The notes: generated from the sequence alone by a model not told the origin. A stretch of 64,000 nucleotides of DNA from Peribacillus asahii (GCF_004006295.1 NZ_CP026095.1:3997501-4061500); one strand, 5' to 3'; positions 24,906 through 34,599 are shown, numbered from the stretch's first letter. A program made the numbers and translations.

Positions 24906-26732
24906 TTATTTTTTTAAATGATAAGGTACAGTGGTGATTACCACTTTTTTTCGAAACAACAAGAACGAACGAATCAGTATACTTGATTGGTTATGAAGAA
25001 TATTGTGCCAGCCCTTCTTAGTAATAAATTGTGGGATGACCACTGTGACTTGGTAGTTCGCTTCACTAGCTTTATGTTCAATAGTATCAATAAATTTGGT
25101 AAGGGGATTAATGATACTCCTATAATGAGAGTGCAGTGTCACCAGTCTTACATCAGGTTGCCACTTCTTCCATTTCTCCTCAAACTTCTTCTCATCTTCT
25201 CTTTCAAATGCAACATACACAGCAATAATTTGTTCAGGAGAAAGAGATTTAGCATAATTTAAGGAATTCTCTACAACATGAGTCATACCAGCAACAGGCA
25301 CTATCATAACATTACCTTCAATGGTCACAGATGGTTCACAAGTTGTAAGGCTAAGTTGGTCCCCAACAGCTTCATAATGCTTTCTAATTCGATGAAAGAG
25401 GAAAACAATGATAGGTAGAAAAATTAAGATTGACCAAACCTGTGAGAATTTTGTTAAAAAGAACATCATTGTGACCGTAAAGCTAATAACGGCACCCGTT
25501 GTATTAATTATAAATTTTGGAATCCAACCTTCGGGCTTTTCTCGCAGCCATTTAACCATCATTCCCGACTGAGACAAAGTAAATGGAAGGAATACTCCGA
25601 CTGCATAAAGTGGAATAAGATGCTCTGTTTCTGCCTGAAAAGCAAGGATTAAAATAATAGAAGCAATTCCAAGTATGATGATTCCATTAGAATATCCTAA
25701 TCGGTCTCCCCTAATCAGAAACATCCTTGGAATAAACTTATCTTTTGCAAGATTAACTGCCAGCAACGGGAAAGCAGAATAACCAGTATTTGCAGCAAGG
25801 ATTAATATCAGTGCTGTAGTTCCTTGAATAAAGAAGTACATGAAATTTCGTCCGAAAGTTTCTTCGGCAATTTGGGAAACAACCGTTACCTCTCCACTTG
25901 GAGCAATTCCATAATAATAGGCTAAAAATACGATTCCTGAAAACAGTATGGCAAGCAAAGCTCCCATTGCCATTAATGTTTTAGCAGCATTATTAGGTGC
26001 TGGATCTTTAAAGTTAGGAATGGCATTCGATATGGCTTCAACCCCAGTTAAGGCAGAACTTCCTGAAGCAAATGCCTTTAAAAGAATAAACAAACTGATT
26101 CCAGTCACAGGTGTACCTACGGGACTGTGTAATTCAGGAGAAACCCCACCTGTGAGAATATGATAAATGCCCACACCAATTAAAATGAACAAGGCTAAAA
26201 CGAATAAGTACACAGGGTAAGCTAATATGGAAGCAGATTCCGTTACTCCTCTTAAATTCAAAATCGTAAGGAAAATCACAAATACAATGGCAATTTCCAC
26301 ATTGTGATCATGTAGTGTAGGAAAGGCAGATGTTATAGCATCAGTACCAGCAGATACGCTCACAGCCACAGTAAGTATGTAGTCTACCAATAATGATCCC
26401 CCAGCGATTAAACCTGGATTTACCCCTAAATTACTCTTTGAAACAACATAGGCTCCCCCTCCATGAGGATAAGCAAAGATAATTTGTCTATATGACAATA
26501 TGAGAGCTGTTAAAAGAATTAATACACCAATTGCGATAGGAATAGAATACCAAAATGCTACTGTACCTAACGTAACTAATACGATTAAAATTTGTTCAGG
26601 ACCATATGCCACTGAAGATAAAGCATCAGAAGAAAGGATGGCTAATGCTTTGGTTTTGTTAAGTTTCTGTTCTCCTAATTCATTGGATTTCAAGGGTCGT
26701 CCAATTAAAAACCTTTTTATTGATGAAAACAT
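24906..26732 (-). CDS. kimA: KimA-type high-affinity potassium transporter (APC family)
   Basis: The 608-residue protein matches B. subtilis KimA (YdaO) in length and in many words: SIKRFLIGRPLKS at the N-terminus, SSDALSSVAYGPEQ, YPHGGGAYVVSK and LLVDYILTVAVSVSAG. About twelve transmembrane helices occupy residues 30-460. A cytosolic C-terminal domain of about 145 residues, which binds c-di-AMP in the family, follows. It imports K+ driven by protons. A c-di-AMP riboswitch and terminator lie upstream. The antiporter and KtrB-KtrA genes that follow make a potassium/proton homeostasis cluster. Confidence 0.95.
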   Translation of the reverse strand: MFSSIKRFLIGRPLKSNELGEQKLNKTKALAILSSDALSSVAYGPEQILIVLVTLGTVAFWYSIPIAIGVLILLTALILSYRQIIFAYPHGGGAYVVSKSNLGVNPGLIAGGSLLVDYILTVAVSVSAGTDAITSAFPTLHDHNVEIAIVFVIFLTILNLRGVTESASILAYPVYLFVLALFILIGVGIYHILTGGVSPELHSPVGTPVTGISLFILLKAFASGSSALTGVEAISNAIPNFKDPAPNNAAKTLMAMGALLAILFSGIVFLAYYYGIAPSGEVTVVSQIAEETFGRNFMYFFIQGTTALILILAANTGYSAFPLLAVNLAKDKFIPRMFLIRGDRLGYSNGIIILGIASIILILAFQAETEHLIPLYAVGVFLPFTLSQSGMMVKWLREKPEGWIPKFIINTTGAVISFTVTMMFFLTKFSQVWSILIFLPIIVFLFHRIRKHYEAVGDQLSLTTCEPSVTIEGNVMIVPVAGMTHVVENSLNYAKSLSPEQIIAVYVAFEREDEKKFEEKWKKWQPDVRLVTLHSHYRSIINPLTKFIDTIEHKASEANYQVTVVIPQFITKKGWHNILHNQSSILIRSFLLFRKKVVITTVPYHLKK

Positions 26733-26812
26733 TTATTACTCATCTCCAATAGTGTTCATACATTATATGTTGCTCATTTCCACAATAATTTCTCAAAAAG
26801 TTCCATATTCCC

Positions 26813-26859
26813 AAAAAAAAAGTGCCTACAAGTCATCGTTAAATAGACCTGTAGACACA
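26813..26859 (-). terminator. Riboswitch-controlled terminator in the kimA leader
   Basis: On the minus strand GTGTCTACAGGT pairs with ACTTGTAGGCAC and is followed by nine T. It lies between the c-di-AMP aptamer and the gene, as expected for a transcriptional OFF switch. Confidence 0.85.
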
Positions 26860-26884
26860 TCATTTTTTTTGCGTCACAAGCTCC

Positions 26885-27027
26885 ACCTTCCTTCTCATAT
26901 AACGCTTACGAGGTTAGCTGTCGGATTCGGACCTTTGAGTAGCCCTACCTTAAAAAAGGATTCACCCCTTGGATTAAGTATCAATCCACAAAAATGGTTC
27001 CCCCGTACCTAATGGTTTCAGCGATTT
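26885..27027 (-). promoter_or_regulatory. c-di-AMP riboswitch (ydaO/yuaA motif)
   Basis: Read on the minus strand, the hallmark segments appear in order: AATCGCTGAAACC, TACGGGGGAACCA, GGGGTGAATCC, GTAGGGCTAC, TCCGAATCCGACAGCTAAC and CTCGTAAGCG. This is the ydaO motif, which senses c-di-AMP. High c-di-AMP, a sign of enough K+, would favour the terminator and stop kimA expression. Confidence 0.95.
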
Positions 27028-27187
27028 AGAAATTTGAAACTGTGATTATAATACTCTTGGTTTTAGCAAAAGTAAATGAATTTTATGTAAAGATTAAAAT
27101 TTAGGGAAAAGGAAATATTAGTAATATAGATATTAATTCATACCTTAGGAAAAGATTTCAGAGATTGAATGCCAAAGGAGAAATTAC

Positions 27188-27310
27188 ATGTTCAAAGAAA
27201 ATAAGCCCTTTTTAACTGATGAATTTTTAGATGAGTTAGCTAAAGAAATTAACCAGCAATATGGTGGTTACATACATGAACAAAATACGGAATCTATAAA
27301 TAATGAGTAG
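27188..27310 (+). CDS. Small conserved-looking acidic protein, unrecognised
   Basis: The 40-residue frame has a strong ribosome site (AAAGGAG, 7 bp before the ATG) and its own terminator. The sequence NKPFLTDEFLDELAKEINQQ is a helical acidic peptide. It is transcribed divergently from kimA. I cannot assign a function. Confidence 0.55.
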   Translation: MFKENKPFLTDEFLDELAKEINQQYGGYIHEQNTESINNE

Positions 27311-27352
27311 AATATAGCCCCTTCTAAAAAGGTATCCCATAAATATTGAACA

Positions 27353-27378
27353 CCAAGCCGCTTGTGTGCGGTTTTTTT
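27353..27378 (+). terminator. Terminator of the small gene
   Basis: CCGC and GCGG, extended by A-T pairs, close a short hairpin followed by seven T. Confidence 0.75.
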
Positions 27379-27573
27379 GTTGAATAAAAAAATGAATCTT
27401 TTATGTCGCATTTGATTCAAATTGTGCAACAATTTTCAAACTAAAAACCATACTTAAAAAGGATGACCTAAAAATGGACATTTACTTAAGTTTAAAATAC
27501 TTTATACTTTTTTTATTGTTGGAAGATATATGCTCCCAACAATAAAAAAATTTCTAGTGTATGTTCAAGAATT

Positions 27574-29187
27574 TTATGACAAGTTTTCAACTTCTTCCAA
27601 AATTTCCTTTTGTTTCCTCTCAAGAATACTTTGAGAAATCACTTCTTTTGAAACTAACTTCCCTAATTCGTGATATTGGTTATACAAAGATTCCCTTTTA
27701 GCATCTCTGAGTTGTTCTTCTTTGATTTGAGGATATAAGGAATATAGTTGATCTAATGCTTGATTATACTTCTTCAATTTTTCATTTTCGAGGTTCACTA
27801 AATCCTGATAGTCTTTTTCTGTTAATAAGGATTCTTCTTTCATATCTGACCACGTAGATATAGAAGTTTTACTACGATTAAGATTCGCAATTACTTCTTC
27901 ATATTCCCAAATATGATTTTGTTTCTCAATAATGCCTAGTTTATTTATAAGTGATTTAATCGTTAACCCTTGAAATAATAGTGAAAAAATCACGACACTA
28001 AAAGTTAACACGATAATCTCTTCTCGTCCTTCGAATGTTCTAGGTAAGCTGAGGGCTAACGCAATGGAAAGACTTCCTTTTAATCCACCATAATTTAGAA
28101 TGTGTTTCCAACTTGAAGGGATTTCTTTCAACCATGCTAAGCTTGCATAAACGGCTACACTTCTACCAATTAAGACAATAATAATACTAATGATAATCAT
28201 TCCCCATTTTCCTTGCACATCGATTCGGGAAATTTCCAAGCCTACCATTAGGAAGATGATTGAATTTGCGATGAAGGCAATCACATCATAAAAATTATAA
28301 ATATTTAGCTTAGTAACAGGTGACATCCCAATTTTCCCACCGTAATTTCCAAATAATAATCCGGCGACCACCACTGCAATGACACCACTCACATGTACCG
28401 TTTCCCCTATCAAAAATGAACCGAAGAACACGATGATTGATATGGCAATTTCTAGCGGATAATTATCAATCTTTTTAATGGAGATAGAACCGATATAGCC
28501 AATGATTAAACCAATAACCAATCCTCCGACAGCAAACTTCAAAAATAACAGTAGGCCTTGTCCGAATCCAGCAACCCCCATTTCCATATAAACTAAAAGA
28601 TAAATGGAAGAAATTTTAAATAGCACTACTCCTACTCCATCGTTAAAGAGACTTTCACCTTCCATAATCGCATTCATCCTTTTATGAACACCTAATGGCT
28701 TAAAAATTTGTAAAACACTAATCGGATCTGTAGGACTCATGAGTGCAGCAAAGGTAAATGCCACAATTACACTTACTTCTAACAAATAATGACTCGCAAA
28801 ACCTATGACTACATAGGTAATCAATGTCCCTCCAATAGCTAAAGCTAAAATTGGAGCTTTATTTTCTTTTAAATGGTGAAAAGGCAGTTTTAAAGTAGCC
28901 TCTCCGAGTAACGCAGGTAAGAAAATGGAAATAACGAAAATTTGAAAGGTTTCAGAATTTGTAATGAAATCTCTAGATTCGTCTATTATAGGTAAATTAA
29001 GCATTCCTAGAACAAGCCCTATTATAACTAAAGGAAGACTGTATGGTATTTTTTTATGATAGGCATACGAAGCTACTACAACACTGACTGTTAAAAGAAT
29101 TATTAATTGAATCATGATTTCGTTGAAACTCTGAGCAGTAAATGAGCTTGAAGGATGAACTGACATCAAAATAAAATGTTTCATCAT
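27574..29187 (-). CDS. CPA1-family sodium (or potassium)/proton antiporter
   Basis: The 537-residue protein has about 12-13 transmembrane helices in the first 400 residues, followed by a charged cytosolic tail with coiled-coil character (YEEVIANLNRSK to ILEEVENLS). The CPA1 transport motifs are present: ALMSPTDPISV with the ion-binding Asp, and GESLFNDGVGVVLF with the second Asp. It exchanges Na+ or K+ for H+. The start has AAAGGA 7 bp upstream. It lies between kimA and ktrB, so a role in monovalent cation balance fits. Confidence 0.9.
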   Translation of the reverse strand: MMKHFILMSVHPSSSFTAQSFNEIMIQLIILLTVSVVVASYAYHKKIPYSLPLVIIGLVLGMLNLPIIDESRDFITNSETFQIFVISIFLPALLGEATLKLPFHHLKENKAPILALAIGGTLITYVVIGFASHYLLEVSVIVAFTFAALMSPTDPISVLQIFKPLGVHKRMNAIMEGESLFNDGVGVVLFKISSIYLLVYMEMGVAGFGQGLLLFLKFAVGGLVIGLIIGYIGSISIKKIDNYPLEIAISIIVFFGSFLIGETVHVSGVIAVVVAGLLFGNYGGKIGMSPVTKLNIYNFYDVIAFIANSIIFLMVGLEISRIDVQGKWGMIIISIIIVLIGRSVAVYASLAWLKEIPSSWKHILNYGGLKGSLSIALALSLPRTFEGREEIIVLTFSVVIFSLLFQGLTIKSLINKLGIIEKQNHIWEYEEVIANLNRSKTSISTWSDMKEESLLTEKDYQDLVNLENEKLKKYNQALDQLYSLYPQIKEEQLRDAKRESLYNQYHELGKLVSKEVISQSILERKQKEILEEVENLS

Positions 29188-29403
29188 AATTAATTCCTTT
29201 CATTTATTTATCATTATCTAAATCATCATTAAAAAAAGATTTTTTATCTTCTTCAATTCCATACTTCTTTTCAAGAAATTGCCCACGGCATGTTAAGAAC
29301 TTCTTATTATCTTTTAACTAGAATGGGACAAATATTTAGATGCATTAATGGAAAAAGTAAACTGGATACTAAATTTTTTTATGAGGTCAGTTAGGAGATA
29401 ACG
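29188..29403. other. Divergent control region, with a coding-looking scrap
   Basis: On the minus strand FLTCRGQFLEKKYGIEEDKK reads open for about 37 codons to a stop at about 29210, without a start codon. It may be the tail of a lost gene. The ktrB ribosome site is GTTAGGAG at 29391-29398. Confidence 0.35.
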
Positions 29404-30738
29404 ATGAAAAAAATAAAAGAGGTTAACCCTCCAAAAGTCCTTGTATTAGGTTTTGCAACTGTCATCCTTATCGGAGCCTTTTTATTGACTCTTCCCATTG
29501 CCACTGAGGATGGAAAAGGTCTCTCATTTTTAAATGCTTTATTTACTGCTACATCTGCCACATGTGTAACAGGGCTTGTCGTCGTAGATACTGGGGATAC
29601 ATTTTCTATGTTTGGTGAATTGGTCATTTTAACACTCATTCAAATCGGTGGATTAGGATTTATGACATTTGCAACTTTTTTATTTTTGCTGTTAGGTAAA
29701 AAAATCTCTTTAAAAAAAAGGCTGCTACTGAAGGAGGCTTTCAATAACGTATCCATTACAGGGCTTGTAAGGTTAGTAAAAAGAATATTGATATTCACCG
29801 CAGTGATTGAACTTGTTGGTGGTATCATTTTATCGATTCGTTTTTCTTACGATATGCCAATAGGTAAAGCCATCTATTTTGGATTTTTTCATGCGATATC
29901 TAACTTTAATAATGCTGGTTTTGATTTAATGGGAGAATTTCGGAGTCTAACTCCTTATGTAGATGATCCTATTATCGTCTTAACCGTATGCACTCTCATC
30001 ACACTCGGTGGATTAGGATTTATTGTGATGAACGAACTTTATGAATACCGTGATACTCGTCGCTTATCTGTGCATACGAAGGTAGTATTACTGGCAACCG
30101 TTATTCTAACAGTAGGGGCAACCCTGTTAATCTTCATATTTGAATATGGAAATGCTAAGACATTAGGGCCTTTATCCGAAACTGGAAAAGTATTAGGCTC
30201 ATTGTTTCAAGCAGTGACTCCAAGGACGGCAGGTGCTAATACATTACCAATTGGAGATTTAACACATTCTACTTTGTTCTTAATCATTTTTCTTATGTTT
30301 ATTGGAGCAGGTTCAGGATCCACAGCTGGAGGAATTAAAATAACGACCTTTGCTGTTTTAGTAGCTACCGTATGGTCTCAAATTAAAGGGAAAGAAGATG
30401 TTGTCTTATTTAGGCGCAGAATTGTGACTGAAACGATATTAAAAGCACTGACAGTTGCTTTGTGCGGATTGAGCATTGTTGTATTCATGACTATGGCGCT
30501 TAGCATTACAGAACCCGGTCACGATTTTATGATGTATTTATTTGAAGCTACTTCTGCGTTTGGTACAGTGGGACTGTCCATGGGATTAACTCCAGAGCTA
30601 TCTCCTATTGGTCGTATACTTATCATTTTCACGATGTTTGCAGGAAGATTAGGTCCTTTAACAGTTGCTTTTGCTATTACAAAGAGACGTAAATCAGATA
30701 CTTTCCGTCATATTAAAGGAAATATAATGATTGGTTAA
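29404..30738 (+). CDS. ktrB: Ktr/Trk-type potassium channel subunit KtrB
   Basis: The 444-residue membrane protein has the four-fold P-loop layout of Trk/Ktr/HKT channels. The first filter-like loop is SATCVTGLVVVDTGD, later ones are SNFNNAGFDL, TPRTAGANT and SAFGTVGLSMG. The intramembrane loop (GAGSGSTAGGIKITT) in the third repeat is the gate of KtrB. It forms dimers on an octameric KtrA ring and imports K+ with Na+ help. ktrA follows 19 bp downstream in the same operon; this B-then-A order differs from B. subtilis ktrAB. Confidence 0.93.
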   Translation: MKKIKEVNPPKVLVLGFATVILIGAFLLTLPIATEDGKGLSFLNALFTATSATCVTGLVVVDTGDTFSMFGELVILTLIQIGGLGFMTFATFLFLLLGKKISLKKRLLLKEAFNNVSITGLVRLVKRILIFTAVIELVGGIILSIRFSYDMPIGKAIYFGFFHAISNFNNAGFDLMGEFRSLTPYVDDPIIVLTVCTLITLGGLGFIVMNELYEYRDTRRLSVHTKVVLLATVILTVGATLLIFIFEYGNAKTLGPLSETGKVLGSLFQAVTPRTAGANTLPIGDLTHSTLFLIIFLMFIGAGSGSTAGGIKITTFAVLVATVWSQIKGKEDVVLFRRRIVTETILKALTVALCGLSIVVFMTMALSITEPGHDFMMYLFEATSAFGTVGLSMGLTPELSPIGRILIIFTMFAGRLGPLTVAFAITKRRKSDTFRHIKGNIMIG

Positions 30739-30757
30739 TTAAATTCAGGGAGTGTAG

Positions 30758-31420
30758 ATGGAAATGGCTATAAAACAATATGCTGTAATTGGTTTAGGGA
30801 GATTTGGAACAAGTGTAGCTCGAAGACTATATGAGGCTGGACAAGAGGTGCTAGGAATTGATGCAAATGAGGAAAAAGTCGAGGATGCTGAATTATTCGT
30901 CACTCATGCAGTAGTGGCTGATGCGACAGAAACGAAGGCACTTAGAGCGATTGGGATAAGCAATTTTGATTGTGTAATCGTAGCCATTGGAAATGATATG
31001 CAATCTAGCATTTTAACTGTTTCACTACTTAAAGAGCTAGGGGTTAAAAAAGTCATTGCAAAGGCTCTTGGAAAGCGACATGGGCAGGTTTTAGAGAAAG
31101 TAGGTGCTGATTGGATTATCTATCCTGAGAGAGACATGGGAGAACGTGTGGCCAATCAGCTCCTATCACCAAATATGTTGAACTATATTGAGTTATCAAA
31201 AGAACACAGTATAGAGGAGATTATGATTCCTTTAAAAATGGCTGAAAAAAGTCTGCGTGACCTTGACATTCGTGCCCAATATAATGTCAGTGTTATTGCT
31301 ATCGTTAGAGAAGGAGATATTATTATTTCTCCTTCTCCAGATCGTATTATTCACAAGGAAGATTTATTAGTGATGATTGGGAAGAAAGAGGATATTGCTG
31401 AATTTTCAAATATAGAATAA
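30758..31420 (+). CDS. ktrA: Ktr potassium uptake regulatory subunit KtrA (RCK)
   Basis: The 220-residue protein has an N-terminal RCK_N Rossmann fold with the nucleotide-binding GLGRFGTSVARRL and the acidic end of strand 2 (GIDANEEK). A C-terminal RCK_C domain (about residues 140-220) follows; in the family it binds c-di-AMP. It gates KtrB according to ATP/ADP and c-di-AMP. GGGAG lies 5 bp before the ATG at 30758. Together with the kimA riboswitch, both K+ systems here are expected to answer to c-di-AMP. Confidence 0.93.
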   Translation: MEMAIKQYAVIGLGRFGTSVARRLYEAGQEVLGIDANEEKVEDAELFVTHAVVADATETKALRAIGISNFDCVIVAIGNDMQSSILTVSLLKELGVKKVIAKALGKRHGQVLEKVGADWIIYPERDMGERVANQLLSPNMLNYIELSKEHSIEEIMIPLKMAEKSLRDLDIRAQYNVSVIAIVREGDIIISPSPDRIIHKEDLLVMIGKKEDIAEFSNIE

Positions 31421-31475
31421 GGGTTAAATCAACTTTTTAAATTGGTTAAGTTTATTCTGTGAATTTCTTTAGAAC

Positions 31476-31502
31476 AAAAGGGACCGATGTAGGTCCTTTT
31501 TT
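31476..31502 (+). terminator. Terminator of ktrB-ktrA
   Basis: AAAGGGACC and GGTCCTTTT pair around five to six bases and run into T. Confidence 0.8.
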
Positions 31503-31504
31503 AA

Positions 31505-31595
31505 AACTAAACTCCCGTTACTTCAATAAGAAAAAGCGATTCTTCGTTATTGAAGCATCGCACCCGATAGTTTAAGTACAATACTTCACATTCTC
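31505..31595. repeat. Dispersed hairpin repeat copy
   Basis: CTCCCGTTACTTCAATAAG is followed by GCGAT...ATCGC, then CACCCGATAGTTTAAGTACA and CTTCACA. Both sub-modules of the repeat family occur fused here. Confidence 0.6.
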
Positions 31596-31670
31596 TCATA
31601 TTCGTTTTGGAATGAATGATGGTAATAACATACATTGATTCTGATTAGAATTGCATAATTCTTATAAAAA

Positions 31671-31705
31671 AAAACCGACCTTTCTAATGGAAGAAGGTCG
31701 GTTTA
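31671..31705 (-). terminator. Terminator of the DsbA-like/AzoR operon
   Basis: AAACCGACCTT and AAGGTCGGTTT pair around a TCTAATGG-type loop. On the minus strand T-rich DNA follows. Confidence 0.85.
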
Positions 31706-31738
31706 AAATTAAGTTCAATTATGCTATTTAAGAGATAG

Positions 31739-32368
31739 TTATGAAATGACATTTTCCAGACGAGCCTCTATCTTCTCGGCGGTCATAACACCACCACCAA
31801 GCGCGATAAATTCGTCACCTTTCTGCAACAGCAATGTAGGATAGCTTTGGACGCCAAGCTGTTGAACCTTAGCAAAGTCTGCATGGGCTTCTTCGGTGGA
31901 AACTATGTCATCGTATCGTGCCAAAACTGCCTCTGGTTCAAGATTATTAGCAATAGCAATTTCCCGGTAAGTTGCTGGGTCACTGAGGCTCTTACCTTCG
32001 TAATAAAACGCATGCTGCATGGAAGAGGCTAAATAATAGGCACGCTCTGGAGCGAAGTAACGCAATGCAGAAAAGCCTTTAGCCGCCGCCTCGGAATCCA
32101 TGACGAAAGTACCTTCTTCCAACAATGTTTGGTAAGAGGTACCAAACTCTGCACCAGTTAGCTGGCTGATTCTTTTATTTGCTTCTGGAATGTGTGAGAA
32201 AGAGGCTATGGGTAGCTTTTTATGACCTACAAATAGACCTCCAGGCAAAACAGTCAGGGGTAATTCAGGGTGATTCTCGTGGAAGGCTCGAAGGCTCTTC
32301 GAGAACCCGTAGCACCAACCACAGTAAGCGTCCCAAACATATATAAGCTTAGTTTGTATATTGTTCAT
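31739..32368 (-). CDS. DsbA-family thiol oxidoreductase (FrnE-like)
   Basis: The 209-residue protein has a thioredoxin fold with the active site CGWC (residues 16-19, in DAYCGWCYGF), an inserted helical domain and the cis-proline loop SYPTLLL near 176. There is no signal peptide, so it is cytosolic, as FrnE-type members are. It should oxidise, reduce or isomerise thiols, or act on small electrophiles. It follows azoR by 18 bp on the same strand, so the two form an operon probably used in thiol or quinone stress. Confidence 0.88.
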   Translation of the reverse strand: MNNIQTKLIYVWDAYCGWCYGFSKSLRAFHENHPELPLTVLPGGLFVGHKKLPIASFSHIPEANKRISQLTGAEFGTSYQTLLEEGTFVMDSEAAAKGFSALRYFAPERAYYLASSMQHAFYYEGKSLSDPATYREIAIANNLEPEAVLARYDDIVSTEEAHADFAKVQQLGVQSYPTLLLQKGDEFIALGGGVMTAEKIEARLENVIS

Positions 32369-32386
32369 TATTATGTCTCCTTTTAC

Positions 32387-33025
32387 TTAGAAGGTGTGTG
32401 CTAAGTCCTTTGCACGCGCAATTGCATTTTCCTTAATCTCTTTGGCTTTTTCAGGAGCTTTATTATGTCCCTCAACGAAAAGCCCTTCGAACGATGGTAC
32501 ACCGAAAAATTGCATCATGACCTGAAGGTGGCGATGCCCCATTTCTAGCGATGCGGCAGGACCCTCTGAATAAAACCCTCCACGAGCTTGTATATGGAGT
32601 GCTTTCTTATCTGTTAGTAACCCGATAGGCTGACCTTGTTCGCTATATTTAAAAGTTTTTCCTGCTAAAGAGACTGAATCCAGATAAGCCTTCATTACTG
32701 GCGGATATGAAAAGTTCCAAAATGGAGTAACAAACACATATTTATCAAAAGAAACAAACTGTTCGACAAGCTCACTAAGACGTCCTACCTTTGCTTTTTC
32801 CTCGGCAGAAAGCTCTTCAAATCCTTTTCCAGCCCGAAGCTTTCCCCAACCGCTGAACACATCTGCATCAATGTGTGGAATATCTTCTTTGTAAAGATCT
32901 AAGTGTAAAACTTCATGTTCAGGATTTTTTTCTTTGTACGTGTCAATGAATGCTTTTCCTACAGCCATACTATAGGATTGAGTATCATCATGTGGATGAG
33001 CAGTAATATATAAAACCTTTGTCAT
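32387..33025 (-). CDS. azoR: FMN-dependent NADH:quinone oxidoreductase/azoreductase
   Basis: The 212-residue flavodoxin-like protein matches AzoR. It has [17 protein letters not shown] at the start (FMN phosphate loop), [17 protein letters not shown] near residue 100 (FMN isoalloxazine loop) and [11 protein letters not shown] near 147. It reduces quinones and azo compounds by two electrons with NAD(P)H, avoiding semiquinones. It is cotranscribed with the DsbA-like gene and lies near a divergent Rrf2 regulator. Confidence 0.92.
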   Translation of the reverse strand: MTKVLYITAHPHDDTQSYSMAVGKAFIDTYKEKNPEHEVLHLDLYKEDIPHIDADVFSGWGKLRAGKGFEELSAEEKAKVGRLSELVEQFVSFDKYVFVTPFWNFSYPPVMKAYLDSVSLAGKTFKYSEQGQPIGLLTDKKALHIQARGGFYSEGPAASLEMGHRHLQVMMQFFGVPSFEGLFVEGHNKAPEKAKEIKENAIARAKDLAHTF

Positions 33026-33154
33026 AAAATTAGTCTTCCTTTCTTAAATAGAAATTAATTACCTAGTATATAGGTTAACAGCAGTGTACAACTTTTATTG
33101 TTACTTTTTTCAGGGCTTATAGTGTACTTAAAAGCCTGTTATCACCGTCATTAC

Positions 33155-33796
33155 TTACTCTGCTTCGCTAACGACAGTAAAACGTTCGTTTATGTGCTGC
33201 GGATTTTCAATTTCATCTAAAACTGCAATTGCGTAATCCGCATAACTTATATAACTTTGACCTTTTGAATTGAAGATTAATTGGTCCCCACCTTTTTGAT
33301 AAGTTCCGGTACGTTTACCTTCAGCATCAAAAAATCCAGCTGGACTGATATATGTCCATTGGACTCCACTCGTATTTTGTAGTTCTTCAAGGTTTTCCCC
33401 CATATTTTTAGCAGTTGCAAAATAGGCTTCAGGAAAATCAGGAGTTTCAAATTTTCTTACTGTTTTTGTTTCATCTACAAATAAACTTCCTGCTCCTCCT
33501 ACAACAATTAATCTTGTTTTTGGTGCATCTTTAAGAGTTTCAATTAATACCTTTCCTGCTTCAACGTGAAGATGTTCTTCTCCAAATGGTGCATTAAAAG
33601 CATTGACAATAATATCAAAATTCTTTATATCTTCTGTTTTTAAGTCAAAAATGTTCTTTTCCAATACTGCTACATTTAGACTTTTGACCTTTTTCGCATC
33701 TCTTACAATAGCCGTCACTTCATGTTCTCGACTAACTGCCTCTTTTAAAATAAGACTTCCTGCTTTACCACTTGCTCCAATAATTCCGATTTTCAT
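33155..33796 (-). CDS. NAD(P)-dependent epimerase/reductase-like protein (YwnB-like)
   Basis: The 213-residue protein has an atypical short-chain dehydrogenase Rossmann fold: IGIIGASGKAGSLILKEA (NAD(P) loop), IVVGGAGSLF and SPAGFFDAEGKRTG. It lacks the YxxxK catalytic pair and resembles B. subtilis YwnB, which is divergent from the Rrf2 gene ywnA, the same arrangement as here. It probably acts as an NADPH-binding sensor or reductase. Its control region is shared with the regulator and carries four TTACATG words. Confidence 0.83.
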   Translation of the reverse strand: MKIGIIGASGKAGSLILKEAVSREHEVTAIVRDAKKVKSLNVAVLEKNIFDLKTEDIKNFDIIVNAFNAPFGEEHLHVEAGKVLIETLKDAPKTRLIVVGGAGSLFVDETKTVRKFETPDFPEAYFATAKNMGENLEELQNTSGVQWTYISPAGFFDAEGKRTGTYQKGGDQLIFNSKGQSYISYADYAIAVLDEIENPQHINERFTVVSEAE

Positions 33797-33838
33797 TGTA
33801 TAGTCCTCCTGTTATTTAAGTTCCATTTGTAACTAATT

Positions 33839-33953
33839 TGATTACATGTATTCATTTTAGTTACATGTAATCGTTTTGTCAACATGTAAAATACTATTTA
33901 TTATTTTGTTCGTAATCTGGTATAATAAGCTTGTAATCAAATTAATTACATGA
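33839..33953. promoter_or_regulatory. Operator cluster of the Rrf2 regulator
   Basis: TTACATGTAT at 33842, the perfect palindrome TTACATGTAA at 33861-33870, AACATGTAAA at 33881-33890 and TTACATGA at 33946-33953 lie between the divergent YwnB-like and Rrf2 genes. TATAAT at 33921-33926 is a -10 box for the regulator. The arrangement suggests autoregulation and repression of the divergent gene. Confidence 0.65.
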
Positions 33954-34004
33954 TGGAAAACTAAAATTAAATAACACAATAGTTAATAGGGGTGGTGACT
34001 GAAC

Positions 34005-34439
34005 ATGTCCATCAGCAGCCGATTCGCTGTCGGAATTCATATATTGACTCTAATTGAATCAAATAAAGAAGGAGTTACATCTTCTGAATTTTTAGCTTCA
34101 AGTGTTAACACGAACCCAGCCGTAATAAGAAAACTAATGGGGATGCTAAAAAAAGCTGGTTTGATAGAGGTACATCCTGGTATTGCAGGGGCTAAACTCG
34201 CAAAGGAATTATCGGATATTACAATGTTCGACGTTTATAAGGCAGTAAATGTTGTAAAGGAGAAAGAATTGTTTAGCATACATGAAAATCCAAATCCTGA
34301 TTGTCCCGTAGGTAGGAACATCCAGAATACAATAGAACAATTATTCACAGCAGCACAATTCGCAATGGAGAAGGTTTTAAGAAATGTTACTTTAGAAGAT
34401 GTTGTGAAGGATATTGCTACTAATGAAAATATCTGTTAA
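34005..34439 (+). CDS. Rrf2-family transcriptional regulator (YwnA-like)
   Basis: The 144-residue protein starts with a winged helix (SRFAVGIHILTLIE, VTSSEFLASSVNTNPAVIRKLMGMLKKAGL), the Rrf2 DNA-binding domain, followed by a dimerisation helix (QNTIEQLFTAAQFAMEKVL). One cysteine in NPNPDCPVG may sense electrophiles; iron-sulphur-type cysteine triads are absent. It is divergent from the YwnB-like reductase, with a palindromic operator cluster between, so it probably represses that gene and itself and may also control azoR. Confidence 0.88.
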   Translation: MSISSRFAVGIHILTLIESNKEGVTSSEFLASSVNTNPAVIRKLMGMLKKAGLIEVHPGIAGAKLAKELSDITMFDVYKAVNVVKEKELFSIHENPNPDCPVGRNIQNTIEQLFTAAQFAMEKVLRNVTLEDVVKDIATNENIC

Positions 34440-34470
34440 AAAAGACATTCCAAAGGAATGTCTTTTTTCT
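34439..34470 (+). terminator. Terminator of the Rrf2 gene
   Basis: AAAAAAGACATTCC and GGAATGTCTTTTTT pair around AAA. Confidence 0.9.
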
Positions 34471-34599
34471 TTCTTCTTAAACTAACCTCCCTCTATAAAA
34501 TAAGGAATATCTCTTGTTTTCTCCTGTTTTCTTAGAATTTTAAAGTCGCTTACAGGTGTTAGTCATTCTCTTATTGGGATTAGAAGGAAGTGAAGGATA

